Part shown: in pieces, positions 1 through 9,266 of the stretch
Layout: each line of letters starts with the position of its first letter
Numbering within the stretch: position 1 is the first letter of the stretch
NCBI GenBank assembly: GCA_016839425.1
Contig: JAEOUI010000092.1
Span: 1 to 25,205, forward strand
Length of the DNA stretch: 25,205 bases
Reading direction: 5' to 3'
Origin: Promethearchaeota archaeon
GTDB taxonomy: Archaea; Asgardarchaeota; Lokiarchaeia; Sigynarchaeales; SOKP01
Position numbers and translations under genes: made by a program
Notes under the pieces: generated by a model
What the model was told of the DNA's origin: nothing
What the model saw: only the letters and a program-made list of their open reading frames with translations
Database searches by the model: none

Positions 1-59
1 AAGCAGTTTAAATGCTAAATAATAATTAAGCTTAATAATTAGATATTAAATAATAATTC

Positions 60-87
60 TTTATAAGATCTATCTTGATCTTATAAA
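60..87 (-). terminator. 11-bp hairpin overlapping the GNAT stop codon
   Basis: A perfect 11-base inverted repeat (arms 60-70 and 77-87, TTTATAAGATC and its complement) encloses a 6-base loop. The GNAT-like gene on the minus strand stops inside the right arm at 81-83. Position and symmetry suggest a transcription terminator or 3'-end stabilising hairpin. No long U tract follows on the minus strand, so a classic intrinsic terminator is not proven. Confidence 0.45.
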
Positions 88-1235
88 AGATGTTTTTCAA
101 AAACAGCGTGCTTTCTAATAATTTTACAATGAGGGAAAATCGATCTCACAGCTTCGATATTATTAGACCAAATTGTCGTACCTTCGAAATAGCGAGCTCC
201 GTAGAGGCGACAGGTCAATTGGCCTAAATTATTAAGGGCAGAGAAAAGCCCGTTTCCTTTATATTTGCTTCGAATAATCGCCGTGTCGATATTTACTCGA
301 GAGAATGTGTTTTCAAGCCAAATTTCGTACATGTCTGGAATTCCTAATAATATTCCAGCAATTTCTCCAGATTTCCGATCTATGGCAATAGGAGCTAATG
401 GAGAAATTTCCTTCAAATTACACGCATCCCAAGCTTCTATAAAAGAAGGATTTTGAGAAACTTCTTTTAAATTGCTAGGATCATTCAATTTTCGAAGAAA
501 TGGCTTAATTTTGGCTTGAATGGAGAGAATTTCGTCAAATCTTTCTTTTCCTCCAGAAGAGTCTGGTAAAATCGAATAAAACGAATCTTTAGCAAGATCC
601 AAAATTTCTTGTTTCTTATTTTTTAACTGATTAAGGGTGAGATATTCAAATCTGAACGCTCTATCTGGTTTTTTTCCCGAAGCCCATATATTTGAATTAA
701 CTTTTACACAGGAATATAATGATTCAAGAATATATCCCAAATGTTGTAGGTTGCTCCTTAAGTGAGACCTAGATTCATTAAAAGGCACACCATATAGCAT
801 TTCTTGTGAAAAACCTTGAATCTGAACACCTATGCCCCCAATACCCTTAGGATAATTAATATTACCACGCAATCGTCTTATTTTATTTTTCTTTGCAAAC
901 CTCTCGCATCTTTTTAGCAATTCCTCGTAACATTGTCGATCTTTAGTTAAAAGCCATCCAAAAGTGGCGCATTTTCTTCCATAACTCCTGTAATGCGGAT
1001 CAATTTGACAAGTTACGAATCCTGAAGGATCATCTCGTGTATAAGCCACAAATACTTTAATCTTAAATCCTTCTTGAGAAAATTTGAGATTAAAATACCT
1101 TAGTAATTCAGAAATAATTTTTGGCTTAAGTTTTTCGTTTGGAACTTGAAGTAAATTTTCCAAAGCATTTTTTATTATTGCAAGCGATCGAGTAGATATT
1201 ATTTTAACCGATTTTGTTAGCGTTAAAGTTTGCAT
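81..1235 (-). CDS. Tandem GNAT-like acyltransferase
   Basis: This 384-residue soluble protein resembles the double-domain GNAT-like proteins (YghO type). An N-terminal half (about residues 55-180) includes the region around DDPSGFVTCQIDPHYRSYG, in the style of GNAT N-terminal domains. A C-terminal half (about 195-384) includes RSKYKGNGLFSALNNLG, which looks like the acyl-CoA pyrophosphate-binding loop (R/Q-x-x-G-x-G/A) of the family, with the Asn after the central strand (ARYFEGTTIWSNN) also typical. The substrate cannot be read from the sequence. The start is ATG with no strong Shine-Dalgarno. The gene is divergent from the DUF2284 gene over a 137-base gap and stands alone. The family is fairly certain, the function unknown. 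Confidence 0.7.
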   Translation of the reverse strand: MQTLTLTKSVKIISTRSLAIIKNALENLLQVPNEKLKPKIISELLRYFNLKFSQEGFKIKVFVAYTRDDPSGFVTCQIDPHYRSYGRKCATFGWLLTKDRQCYEELLKRCERFAKKNKIRRLRGNINYPKGIGGIGVQIQGFSQEMLYGVPFNESRSHLRSNLQHLGYILESLYSCVKVNSNIWASGKKPDRAFRFEYLTLNQLKNKKQEILDLAKDSFYSILPDSSGGKERFDEILSIQAKIKPFLRKLNDPSNLKEVSQNPSFIEAWDACNLKEISPLAPIAIDRKSGEIAGILLGIPDMYEIWLENTFSRVNIDTAIIRSKYKGNGLFSALNNLGQLTCRLYGARYFEGTTIWSNNIEAVRSIFPHCKIIRKHAVFEKHLL

Positions 1236-1372
1236 TTTATAACCAAGGAGTATTTATTCATATATTCTCTCCTTCTTTTTAAAGGAAAAAAATTTTTTTA
1301 GTATCATAAAATCTCATGTATTCATATGCAATTACTGATTTCTCATAATTGAATCAAAATCTATATTAAATA

Positions 1373-1924
1373 ATGCCTACTATTGAAATTTCTTTCAAAG
1401 ATATCATCTTTGATCCAAATGTGCACTCATATTGTGTGAGCAAGAAGTTCACATGCCCAAATTATGGAACATCGTGGTCGTGCCCTCCAGCAGCGGATAT
1501 CCTTGATACAAAAATTGCTACTTATAATCGATTTTTTCTGATTTATATAAAAATTGACCAGAATGAGTTTATTCTAGAACATATTGAAGATTTAAACTAT
1601 ACGCATATCCCAGTTTTTCAAAGAAAATTGAATGATCTAATAAACAAACAAGCAAATAGAGAAATTTCTTTTTTTCTCCAAACTCTCAATGAGGATAAAG
1701 AAAATATTTTCGTGTTATGGCCAGAAAAATGTAAAATTTGCGAAAATGCGTCTAAAAAATGTACATATCTAACCCAACAACCCTGTCGGAATCCAGAAGA
1801 ACGGCATTATTCGATGACGGGTGCAGGCGTGAATATGGACCGTACTGCAAAAAATATCAATATCGCCTTGGAGTGGCCTCCAAAGAAATATACATATCGT
1901 TTTGGATTAGTTTGTTTGAAATAA
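1373..1924 (+). CDS. DUF2284 family cysteine-rich protein
   Basis: This is a 183-residue predicted metal-binding protein. The N-terminus carries C21, C28 and C37 in the block TCPNYGTSWSCPPA. The C-terminal half carries C120, C123, C130 and C138 in KCKICENASKKC followed by PCRNP, then the conserved tail around MTGAGVNMDRTAKN. This arrangement is characteristic of DUF2284 (COG5423), which is common in anaerobic archaea and bacteria and thought to bind an Fe-S cluster or zinc. No biochemical role is established. Length is normal for the family. The ATG lies close behind an AT-rich TATA-like stretch, so the transcript is probably leaderless. It looks monocistronic. Confidence 0.85.
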   Translation: MPTIEISFKDIIFDPNVHSYCVSKKFTCPNYGTSWSCPPAADILDTKIATYNRFFLIYIKIDQNEFILEHIEDLNYTHIPVFQRKLNDLINKQANREISFFLQTLNEDKENIFVLWPEKCKICENASKKCTYLTQQPCRNPEERHYSMTGAGVNMDRTAKNINIALEWPPKKYTYRFGLVCLK

Positions 1925-2040
1925 TACCAATTATTTCTTTTAAAGACTTAATTTTCGAACGAAAATTGGACTCCAAATTTTTTATAATTCACATTTAACA
2001 TTCGTTACTTAGAAAAATAAACATTAAAATAGTGAAATAA

Positions 2041-2532
2041 ATGAGTGAAGCAGAAACAATCCTGTTTTATTGGCAAGAATTCGCAAATTGGTTCGCAACG
2101 ATCCCCCTATTAGCTCAAATACTGTTAATCATTGGTGCATTTGCAGTTATAGCATTGGCAGTAATTCTCGTGTATTATGTACTTAAGGGAGTAGCATATT
2201 TAATCTATTACATCTTCAAGGGCATCTATTACTTGCTCAAGGGTATTGGAATGGGCATTTACAAACTCTGTGAAGCATTGTATTATGCCATTTCGGGCAA
2301 ACAAAAACCCGTTAAACAAACCTCTATAGAAAATGTGACCCCTCAACAGCCAATCCAAGTAAAGACCCCTGTCGGCCGCCCCTATCAAGATCCTGCTCGC
2401 ATCTCGTTTTGCAACGAATGCGGTGCTAAATTTACTAGAAGAATGAGCGAACAAATCGACACTAAGGGACAGGTCTATTGCGTTCATTGCGGAAACATGA
2501 TATATACAATGCCTATTGACATCGTAAGTTAA
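2041..2532 (+). CDS. Membrane protein with C-terminal zinc ribbon
   Basis: I do not recognise a named family. The 163-residue protein has one clear hydrophobic helix (about residues 21-46), then an unusual stretch with three YYxxKG motifs at 45-50, 56-61 and 63-68, rich in Tyr, Ile and Leu with regularly placed Lys-Gly. A polar Pro/Gln linker (about 88-118) leads to a zinc ribbon with C124-x2-C127 and C147-x2-C150. The tail is probably cytoplasmic, and the YYxxKG region may lie along the membrane surface. The gene stands alone between the DUF2284 gene and a convergent small membrane-protein gene. Expression as a protein is very likely; function is unknown. Confidence 0.75.
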   Translation: MSEAETILFYWQEFANWFATIPLLAQILLIIGAFAVIALAVILVYYVLKGVAYLIYYIFKGIYYLLKGIGMGIYKLCEALYYAISGKQKPVKQTSIENVTPQQPIQVKTPVGRPYQDPARISFCNECGAKFTRRMSEQIDTKGQVYCVHCGNMIYTMPIDIVS

Positions 2533-2536
2533 AAAA

Positions 2537-2560
2537 TCTTTTTTTTCTTCTCTTTTTTTA
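2537..2560 (+). terminator. T-rich tract after the zinc-ribbon membrane protein gene
   Basis: Right behind the stop codon at 2532 the plus strand reads long runs of T broken by a few C. Oligo-T is the usual archaeal transcription stop signal. No strong stem precedes it. Confidence 0.45.
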
Positions 2561-2593
2561 AAAAAATCAATCTTGTAATAAAAAAAATAAAAA

Positions 2594-3031
2594 TTATTTC
2601 TCTCGCCAAGCGAGAAATAGGAATAATGCAGTTAAAATTCCACCGATAATTGCCCCGTAAAACCCTGCTTCAGGACCCCAGTCGTAATCCCCAAATTCTA
2701 TAGCAATTACTCCAATACCTAAAGCAGAGATTATTACTACGACGAGAGCTAAGATCATTCCGATTAATACGACTATCTTTGGTATGATTTCGGGTTTCAC
2801 AAATCCTAATATTGAGATAATGCTACTTGTTAACAATAAAATTCCCATTAATATAACAATAGCACCATAAATAGCAGTACCACTATTAATCCAAAACCAA
2901 GATTCAACATAATAACCGTAACGATATCCATAAGCAAAATCGGCAACAAGTACTAAAATTGAACCAATTAAGCTGAAGACGAATGCTATTACTAAATAGA
3001 TCTTTTCTTGAGTTATTTCTACTTTCGACAT
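2594..3031 (-). CDS. Four-helix integral membrane protein
   Basis: This is a 145-residue hydrophobic protein with four predicted transmembrane helices (about residues 11-31, 51-75, 83-108 and 120-141) and no visible catalytic motif. Short loops with DYDWGPEAGFYG lie before the last helix. The ATG is supported by a Shine-Dalgarno GGAGAT about six bases upstream (minus strand). It resembles the small uncharacterised tetraspan proteins frequent in Asgard and methanogen genomes, but I cannot name a family. It is convergent with the gene ending at 2532 and divergent from the PfkB gene. Confidence 0.7.
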   Translation of the reverse strand: MSKVEITQEKIYLVIAFVFSLIGSILVLVADFAYGYRYGYYVESWFWINSGTAIYGAIVILMGILLLTSSIISILGFVKPEIIPKIVVLIGMILALVVVIISALGIGVIAIEFGDYDWGPEAGFYGAIIGGILTALFLFLAWREK

Positions 3032-3078
3032 TTTAATATCTCCATATATTTTTTTAATAGTTGTTATATTTGATAACT

Positions 3079-3088
3079 TAATATATTA
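3079..3088 (+). promoter_or_regulatory. TATA-like box of the PfkB gene
   Basis: TTAATATATT is centred about 28 bases before the ATG at 3112, the spacing expected if transcription starts at or next to the start codon (leaderless mRNA). No Shine-Dalgarno is present. Confidence 0.4.
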
Positions 3089-3111
3089 ATGCATTGTTTT
3101 AACTTTAAATC

Positions 3112-4083
3112 ATGATTTATTGCCTAATGCTTAATCCGTCCTTGGACGAAATTTTTTTAATTAATGATTTTAAAGTGGGGAAAACATTCAAAGCAATTCA
3201 ATCAGTTATTGTCCCTGTTGGGAAGGCAGTTTCTTTTGCATTAAGTGCATCGAAATTTTTACAAGATAACTTAATTGAAATAATAGGATTCGTTGGAAAA
3301 AACGAAATATCATCTTATACAACCTCATTAACATCTAATAATCTCAAGCATTACTTTTTTCCATTAAAAGGAGAAACCAGATCCAACAAAACAATCATTG
3401 ATCTAAAAAATAACACCACGACACACATTAGAACTCAAGGATTCAAGCTTAGAGCAGAAGAATTAGATGAGTTAAGCAAATATTTAATTTCTAAAATCAA
3501 CTCAAAAGACATTTTAGTAATAACTGGTTCCATACCAAATGGTGTTCCTAAAACTTTTTATAAGAAACTCATCAAAATGGTAAAAACGAAAGATGTTACT
3601 ACAGTGTTGGATTCAAGCGGAGAGTCCTTAATAGAAGCTGTCAAGGTTGGTCCAACCATTATCAAACCTAATATACATGAATTAGCTGAAATTTTGAACG
3701 ATTCTACCCTCAATAATATCTGTTTTCAAAACGGACTTGACAATATTAAGGATATTGCATTAAAATCAAGATTTTTACTTTCAAAGTATGACATAGAAGT
3801 CATTTTAATAACATTAGGTAGCAAAGGAGCAATATTACTTACTAAAGAAAAAACAATATACGGAGTTGTGGCTTTAAATAAGACTATTAGTACTGTTGGT
3901 TGTGGAGATGCTTTTTTGGGAGCTTTTATCTCACAATATATTTTTAACAAGCCTTTAAAAACATGTTTCAAACTTGCATTAGCGTGTGGTGCTGCTAATA
4001 CTTTAAAAATCGAACCAGGACTATTCGATAAGGATGTTGCATTAAACCTCCAAAAAAGAGTGAAAACTAGATATTTAGATTAA
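3112..4083 (+). CDS. PfkB-family sugar-phosphate kinase, FruK/LacC-like
   Basis: A ribokinase-fold kinase of 323 residues, close to the usual 310-320 of 1-phosphofructokinase and tagatose-6-phosphate kinase. The start MIYCLMLNPSLDEIF matches the family's N-terminal strand and NPSxD substrate segment. The second PfkB signature is STVGCGDAFLGAF, with the anion hole at residues 263-266 (GCGD) and D266 as the expected catalytic base. The first signature is unusual: where FruK/LacC proteins have GGKGINVA, this protein has VGKAVSFA at about 37-44. The family would phosphorylate a sugar phosphate such as fructose 1-phosphate or fructose 6-phosphate. The altered first motif makes the exact substrate uncertain. 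The gene is convergent with purA with a 19-base gap. Confidence 0.8.
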   Translation: MIYCLMLNPSLDEIFLINDFKVGKTFKAIQSVIVPVGKAVSFALSASKFLQDNLIEIIGFVGKNEISSYTTSLTSNNLKHYFFPLKGETRSNKTIIDLKNNTTTHIRTQGFKLRAEELDELSKYLISKINSKDILVITGSIPNGVPKTFYKKLIKMVKTKDVTTVLDSSGESLIEAVKVGPTIIKPNIHELAEILNDSTLNNICFQNGLDNIKDIALKSRFLLSKYDIEVILITLGSKGAILLTKEKTIYGVVALNKTISTVGCGDAFLGAFISQYIFNKPLKTCFKLALACGAANTLKIEPGLFDKDVALNLQKRVKTRYLD

Positions 4084-4102
4084 ACACTTCCTGTAAAGCA
4101 AT

Positions 4103-5413
<1,311 letters not shown>

Positions 5414-5564
5414 TCAAATGTAATTTTATAAGAATTATTACTTCCATTTTTTTAATATGAAAGAAAATAATAAAACTTATCCATCTTTAAAAAAAGAGGC
5501 AATACCAAGGATTTCAACAAATTTTTCGGAGAAGTATTGATTTTTATAGGTGTTTTTTCTCTAG

Positions 5565-5583
5565 AAATATACTTTATTAAATT
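5565..5583 (+). promoter_or_regulatory. TATA-like region of the GIFT-like gene
   Basis: An A/T stretch AAATATACTTTATTAAATT is centred roughly 28 bases before the ATG at 5601 and would place the transcript start at the codon. No Shine-Dalgarno is visible. Confidence 0.35.
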
Positions 5584-5600
5584 GAAGTTATTGTTTAAGA

Positions 5601-6521
5601 ATGACTTTTTCAAGACAGCTATCAATACTTTTTAACCTTGCTCACAATGAAATGGTAAATTTTAATGACGAAGAATTTTCAGAATTCTCCAATCTCCTCT
5701 TGAGTATGGGTTTTCAACTATTAAAAAACGAAGTAAATGAAATAAAAAAAAAAATTTTAGATAATGTCGATATTCTCGTTATTGGAAATCCCGTATCAAG
5801 CTATTTTTCGCAAGTAGAAATTAAAAGTATCGTGGATTTTGTTAGAGAAGGAGGTTGTTTGCTATTAATAAGCGAATATGGCTCAGATTACATTCAAAAA
5901 ACCAATCTAAACGATCTAACGGGCCCATATTTTGGGATTTTCTTTGAAAAAAACATCATAAAAGAAAAGAACATAAAAAATCAAAATTGTAGTAGCATCT
6001 TGTCAATAAAAGAATTTCCTGAATCAAAAATAAACGATAAACTAAGAGAAATCGTCATAGGAGGAACCTGCTCTTTTATATTGAATAATCTTGCTACGCC
6101 CTTAATAATTAAAAACGGAAGTAAAACTTGGTCAGAGGTATACAATAACGCCACGCAACAATGGGAATTCGAAGATAATCAACTAAACGAAAGGACCATA
6201 GTTTTAGCGACATACAGGATTTATGGACGGGGAAAAATAGTTGCAATTGGAGATATAGACCTATTTACCAACGATCAAAATATTGGTATTAATAAGCTAG
6301 ACAATAGGAATTTCGTGATTAATATCTTTAAATGGTTTATTGATCCAATAAAAGAGTCTTCTGTAAGATATTGGGCCTTGGATCAATTAGGAACCTTACA
6401 ACATCAATTTAAAGAAATAAATTCTAAAATAAATAATATCATCGAATCGCTTAGCTTGCTTGAAATCAGAGTGAGTAATCTTGAAAAGAATAAAGAACAA
6501 CAAGTTAACCAGAACTATTAA
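5601..6521 (+). CDS. GATase/GIFT-like protein with C-terminal coiled coil
   Basis: A soluble 306-residue protein. The first 230 residues show an alpha/beta pattern of the DUF4350/GldG/IFT52-GIFT kind: strand DILVIGNP, helix with EIKSIVDFVREGGCLLLISE, and later GRGKIVAIGDIDLFTND followed by NFVINIFKWF. These segments are typical of the catalytically silent glutamine-amidotransferase-like fold; no nucleophile-elbow cysteine is obvious. Residues about 258-300 form a predicted coiled coil with heptad-like Ile/Leu spacing. The gene precedes the HdrC-like gene on the same strand by 69 bases, but that gene has its own TATA-like box, so co-transcription is uncertain. The fold assignment is inference; the function is unknown. 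Confidence 0.6.
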   Translation: MTFSRQLSILFNLAHNEMVNFNDEEFSEFSNLLLSMGFQLLKNEVNEIKKKILDNVDILVIGNPVSSYFSQVEIKSIVDFVREGGCLLLISEYGSDYIQKTNLNDLTGPYFGIFFEKNIIKEKNIKNQNCSSILSIKEFPESKINDKLREIVIGGTCSFILNNLATPLIIKNGSKTWSEVYNNATQQWEFEDNQLNERTIVLATYRIYGRGKIVAIGDIDLFTNDQNIGINKLDNRNFVINIFKWFIDPIKESSVRYWALDQLGTLQHQFKEINSKINNIIESLSLLEIRVSNLEKNKEQQVNQNY

Positions 6522-6559
6522 CACTTTACCTATCTATATTAATAAAAAATATCCCATCG

Positions 6560-6568
6560 TTTATAAAA
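6560..6568 (+). promoter_or_regulatory. TATA-like box of the hdrCB-like genes
   Basis: TTTATAAAA is centred about 27 bases before the ATG at 6591, a leaderless arrangement. It suggests that the HdrC/HdrB pair has its own promoter apart from the upstream coiled-coil gene. Confidence 0.4.
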
Positions 6569-6590
6569 AAAAACTAATACTTTTTTTACA

Positions 6591-7181
6591 ATGAACAACG
6601 ATTTCCTCCATAGGATTAAATCTTTTTGCGATGGTACAAGACCAATGGATGACCCTAACTCGGATTCGGATTGGAATGACGATTTTTTCAATGAACTTAT
6701 AGAAGATGTCGAAGAAAATAAGAACATAATTCAATGTATTTCGTGTGGAAAGTGCGTGGGCGAGTGTCCTGCTTCGAAGATATCGAATTTTAACATTAGA
6801 AAAATAATTACAAAAGTGCTTCGAGGGGATAAGAGCGTCTTGAAAGATTCAGATATTTGGTATTGCTTTTTATGCGAACGATGTAAGAGAGTATGCCCAA
6901 AAAAAGGCATTAACATGCCGCTTTTGATCTTGAATTTAAGAAACGAATCTTTTAAAAAGGGTTATGGTCCCAGATATAACGACTTGAGAAAATATGTCGA
7001 GATGGCTGAACGGTTTTTAACTAACGGAACGGTAATTCAAGAACCCTTAGGACCAACAATTTCAGAGGATAGAATAAAAGAACTTGATGAGATTTGTAAT
7101 TTTGCTCGTATTAAATATGTTTTCAAGGCAAGTCAAAGAAAAAATCATAAACATAAAATAGATAAAGAAAGTATTATTTAA
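6591..7181 (+). CDS. HdrC-like 4Fe-4S dicluster protein
   Basis: A 196-residue protein related to heterodisulfide reductase subunit C. It carries two complete CxxCxxCxxxCP cluster motifs: C49, C52, C55, C59 and C92, C95, C98, C102, separated by the helix region FNIRKIITKVLRGD typical of HdrC. HdrC shuttles electrons between the flavin subunit HdrA and the catalytic HdrB. The N-terminal 45 residues are acidic and unusual (repeated Asp/Ser and Glu/Asp), and the basic C-terminal tail extends past the usual domain. The HdrB-like gene follows nine bases after the stop (or 18 with the ATG start). No HdrA is in the window, so the electron donor is unknown. Confidence 0.88.
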   Translation: MNNDFLHRIKSFCDGTRPMDDPNSDSDWNDDFFNELIEDVEENKNIIQCISCGKCVGECPASKISNFNIRKIITKVLRGDKSVLKDSDIWYCFLCERCKRVCPKKGINMPLLILNLRNESFKKGYGPRYNDLRKYVEMAERFLTNGTVIQEPLGPTISEDRIKELDEICNFARIKYVFKASQRKNHKHKIDKESII

Positions 7182-7199
7182 CAGAAACCCGTGATTCTA

Positions 7200-8207
7200 A
7201 TGAACAATATGGCCCTTAACATAGAGGAAATTAAAGAAGAATATGGCGATAAAACTTTAGAATATTTTAGAGGTAAAAGAATTTGTTTATTCAAGTCTTG
7301 CTTAGAAAAGTATTTCCCAGGCGTTAGATGGGGGATTGAAGACCTTCTTGTGGAGCTTGGATTGGATGTTTCAATATGTGAGAATCAATCGTGTTGCAGT
7401 GGAACTTTCTTTCAAAGAAATTTGATAACGAGAGCCCAATTTTGTGCTATAAACGAAAGAAACTTGAACGAAATCGCTCATCAAGCGGATATTTTATTAT
7501 TATCCTGTAATGGATGCTATAATTCTCTCCTTCGGGGAAGAGATTTCTTAAAAAGCACCGAAGTAAAAAAAAAAACACAAGATATACTTAATGATGTTAG
7601 AATTAAAATGGGCGGAGAATCGTATCCTGGAAAATATGACATCTTACAAGAACCTCAGCTCAAGCTCGTTCACGATTTAGATTTTCTTTATCTCATCAAG
7701 GACGATCTCCTAAGCACACTTAAATACGATTTAGATGGACTTAAAGTCGCCGTCCATTATGGGTGCCATTATTTAAATTTAGGACGAGACAAGAACAATA
7801 TAAGAGATTATTTGGCAAGCAAGAGCAAGTTAGAAGATCTAATATTATTATTTGGAGGTACTCCAGTTGATTATCAAGAAAAGGAAAGCTGTTGCGGTTG
7901 GGGTGCAAGTCAAATCGTCATCCATCCCAAGGAAGCGCTCGAAATAACATTCAAAAAGCTCAAAAGTGCAGAAAATGCGGAAGCAGATTTCTTATTGATG
8001 CCATGTCCAACTTGCCTATATACACTTAGCAAACCAGAATATAGGGAAAAAATGGCAAAATATTACGGTGTAGAGCTCGATATTCCAACCATTCACATAA
8101 ACGAGTTGATCTCAATATTGAGAGGTTGCGAGGAGGAAAGATGCGTTGCTATTAGGAAAAACTCCCCTAGAATACACGATGTCTACGAAACAATTACCAA
8201 AGATTAA
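7200..8207 (+). CDS. HdrB-like protein with two CCG domains
   Basis: A protein of 335 residues counted from the ATG at 7200 (an in-frame GTG at 7191 and an ATG at 7209 are alternatives). It has two cysteine-rich CCG domains. Counting from the GTG, the first is C37, C68-C69, C106-x2-C109 and the second C192, C234-C235, C272-x2-C275. In HdrB these domains bind the noncubane 4Fe-4S clusters that reduce the CoM-S-S-CoB heterodisulfide. Related proteins in non-methanogens act on other disulfides or as general redox modules. All cluster cysteines appear intact. It is certainly co-transcribed with the HdrC-like gene. The true substrate cannot be deduced. Confidence 0.9.
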   Translation: MNNMALNIEEIKEEYGDKTLEYFRGKRICLFKSCLEKYFPGVRWGIEDLLVELGLDVSICENQSCCSGTFFQRNLITRAQFCAINERNLNEIAHQADILLLSCNGCYNSLLRGRDFLKSTEVKKKTQDILNDVRIKMGGESYPGKYDILQEPQLKLVHDLDFLYLIKDDLLSTLKYDLDGLKVAVHYGCHYLNLGRDKNNIRDYLASKSKLEDLILLFGGTPVDYQEKESCCGWGASQIVIHPKEALEITFKKLKSAENAEADFLLMPCPTCLYTLSKPEYREKMAKYYGVELDIPTIHINELISILRGCEEERCVAIRKNSPRIHDVYETITKD

Positions 8208-8220
8208 TTGAAAAATATAT

Positions 8221-8243
8221 AAAACTTTTTCTTAAGTTTTTTT
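8221..8243 (+). terminator. Hairpin plus T run after the hdrB-like gene
   Basis: AAAACTT (8221-8227) and AAGTTTT (8234-8240) form a 7-bp stem with a 6-base loop, and the T run continues to 8243, 14 bases after the hdrB-like stop. This looks like a terminator. Confidence 0.55.
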
Positions 8244-8375
8244 GATAGAAATTATTTTCGAATAAATTTTTTTAATTTTTTATGTACAAATTTGGTCCTT
8301 ATTATTTTATAAATAAACAAGAAATTGTTATTAATAACAAAATACAAAAATTTAAAAAAAAAGTGGGTGAAATAT

Positions 8376-9266
8376 TTGAATAAATCCAAAAGATTATTTT
8401 TTATAATAATATCCATGATTATTCTATCTACCAGCATTCTAGTCATACCTGCTGTGAATTTAAGTAATATAAATAATAACAATACAAACAGTGAACATTC
8501 AATTCATCTGGTTCGTGTTAGCGATACAATATCTATAATTACTCCAAATTCTATTACTTCTTGGATGGCTAGTTCTACACACTTAATAAATTGGACATCA
8601 ACGGGAGAAATTGCTAATGTAAACATTTCCCTTTATTATGCAGGAAGTTATCATAGCTCAATCAACCCTAATACACCAAACAATGGATTGTATTCTTGGA
8701 CATTAGCCTCCACCTACGAGAATTACGGAAATTCATATCAAATAAGAATAGAAGATTCCAGTAATAGTTCTACATTTGTAATAAGCGAAGTGTTTAGAAT
8801 ATTCGCAATTTCTGTTATAGATCCTGCCTATGCGACCTCCTGGGAAGCAGGGACTACTCAGACAATAACATGGATGGCAACCGAGGGCATAACTAATGTA
8901 AACATAAAGCTCTACTATAGAGATTACTTTTATCAAGATGATATTGCATTAAATACTCCAAACGATGGATCTCACTCTTGGACAGTACCCCATGTTTCTG
9001 ATTACGGAGACCATTACAAAATTCGGATTGAGGATTCCAGTGATCCTTCTATTTACGATTATAGTTTTACTGACTTTGAGATAAGAGAGGCAGATTCAGA
9101 TCCTAGCAACGATAACGACACTAGTGATGACGAACTTGGGGATTTCTTAGAAGCCACAGGGATGGAATTCCCTGGATTCGAGCCTTTTGCATTTTTATTG
9201 ATATTTGGGATTTTAGGAGCTATAATAGTAATGGGATATTATCGTAAGTTCAAGAAATGCTCTTAA
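8376..9266 (+). CDS. Secreted surface protein with PGF-type sorting tail
   Basis: I place the start at TTG 8376 because GGTGA (8366-8370) lies five bases before it and the product then opens as a signal peptide (NKSKR, then a hydrophobic stretch to about residue 27). A longer reading from TTG 8325 is possible. The 296-residue protein has two homologous Ig-like repeats of the Kre9/KNH type, each with the pattern TSW-x(n)-ITW..NVNI.LYY..NTPN.G..SWT..YG..Y.IRIEDSS. An acidic Asp/Asn/Ser linker follows, then PGF (266-268), a 19-21 residue helix and a basic end (YYRKFKK). This PGF-helix-basic layout is the signal recognised by archaeosortases. The gene overlaps the convergent archaeosortase gene by four bases. 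A cell-surface, lipid-anchored protein after cleavage is likely; ligand unknown. Confidence 0.82.
   Translation: MNKSKRLFFIIISMIILSTSILVIPAVNLSNINNNNTNSEHSIHLVRVSDTISIITPNSITSWMASSTHLINWTSTGEIANVNISLYYAGSYHSSINPNTPNNGLYSWTLASTYENYGNSYQIRIEDSSNSSTFVISEVFRIFAISVIDPAYATSWEAGTTQTITWMATEGITNVNIKLYYRDYFYQDDIALNTPNDGSHSWTVPHVSDYGDHYKIRIEDSSDPSIYDYSFTDFEIREADSDPSNDNDTSDDELGDFLEATGMEFPGFEPFAFLLIFGILGAIIVMGYYRKFKKCS

Noticed and set aside
1..59. Short AT palindromes around AAGCTT at the left edge
   Set aside because: The symmetry is only about 12 bases and expected in DNA this AT-rich.
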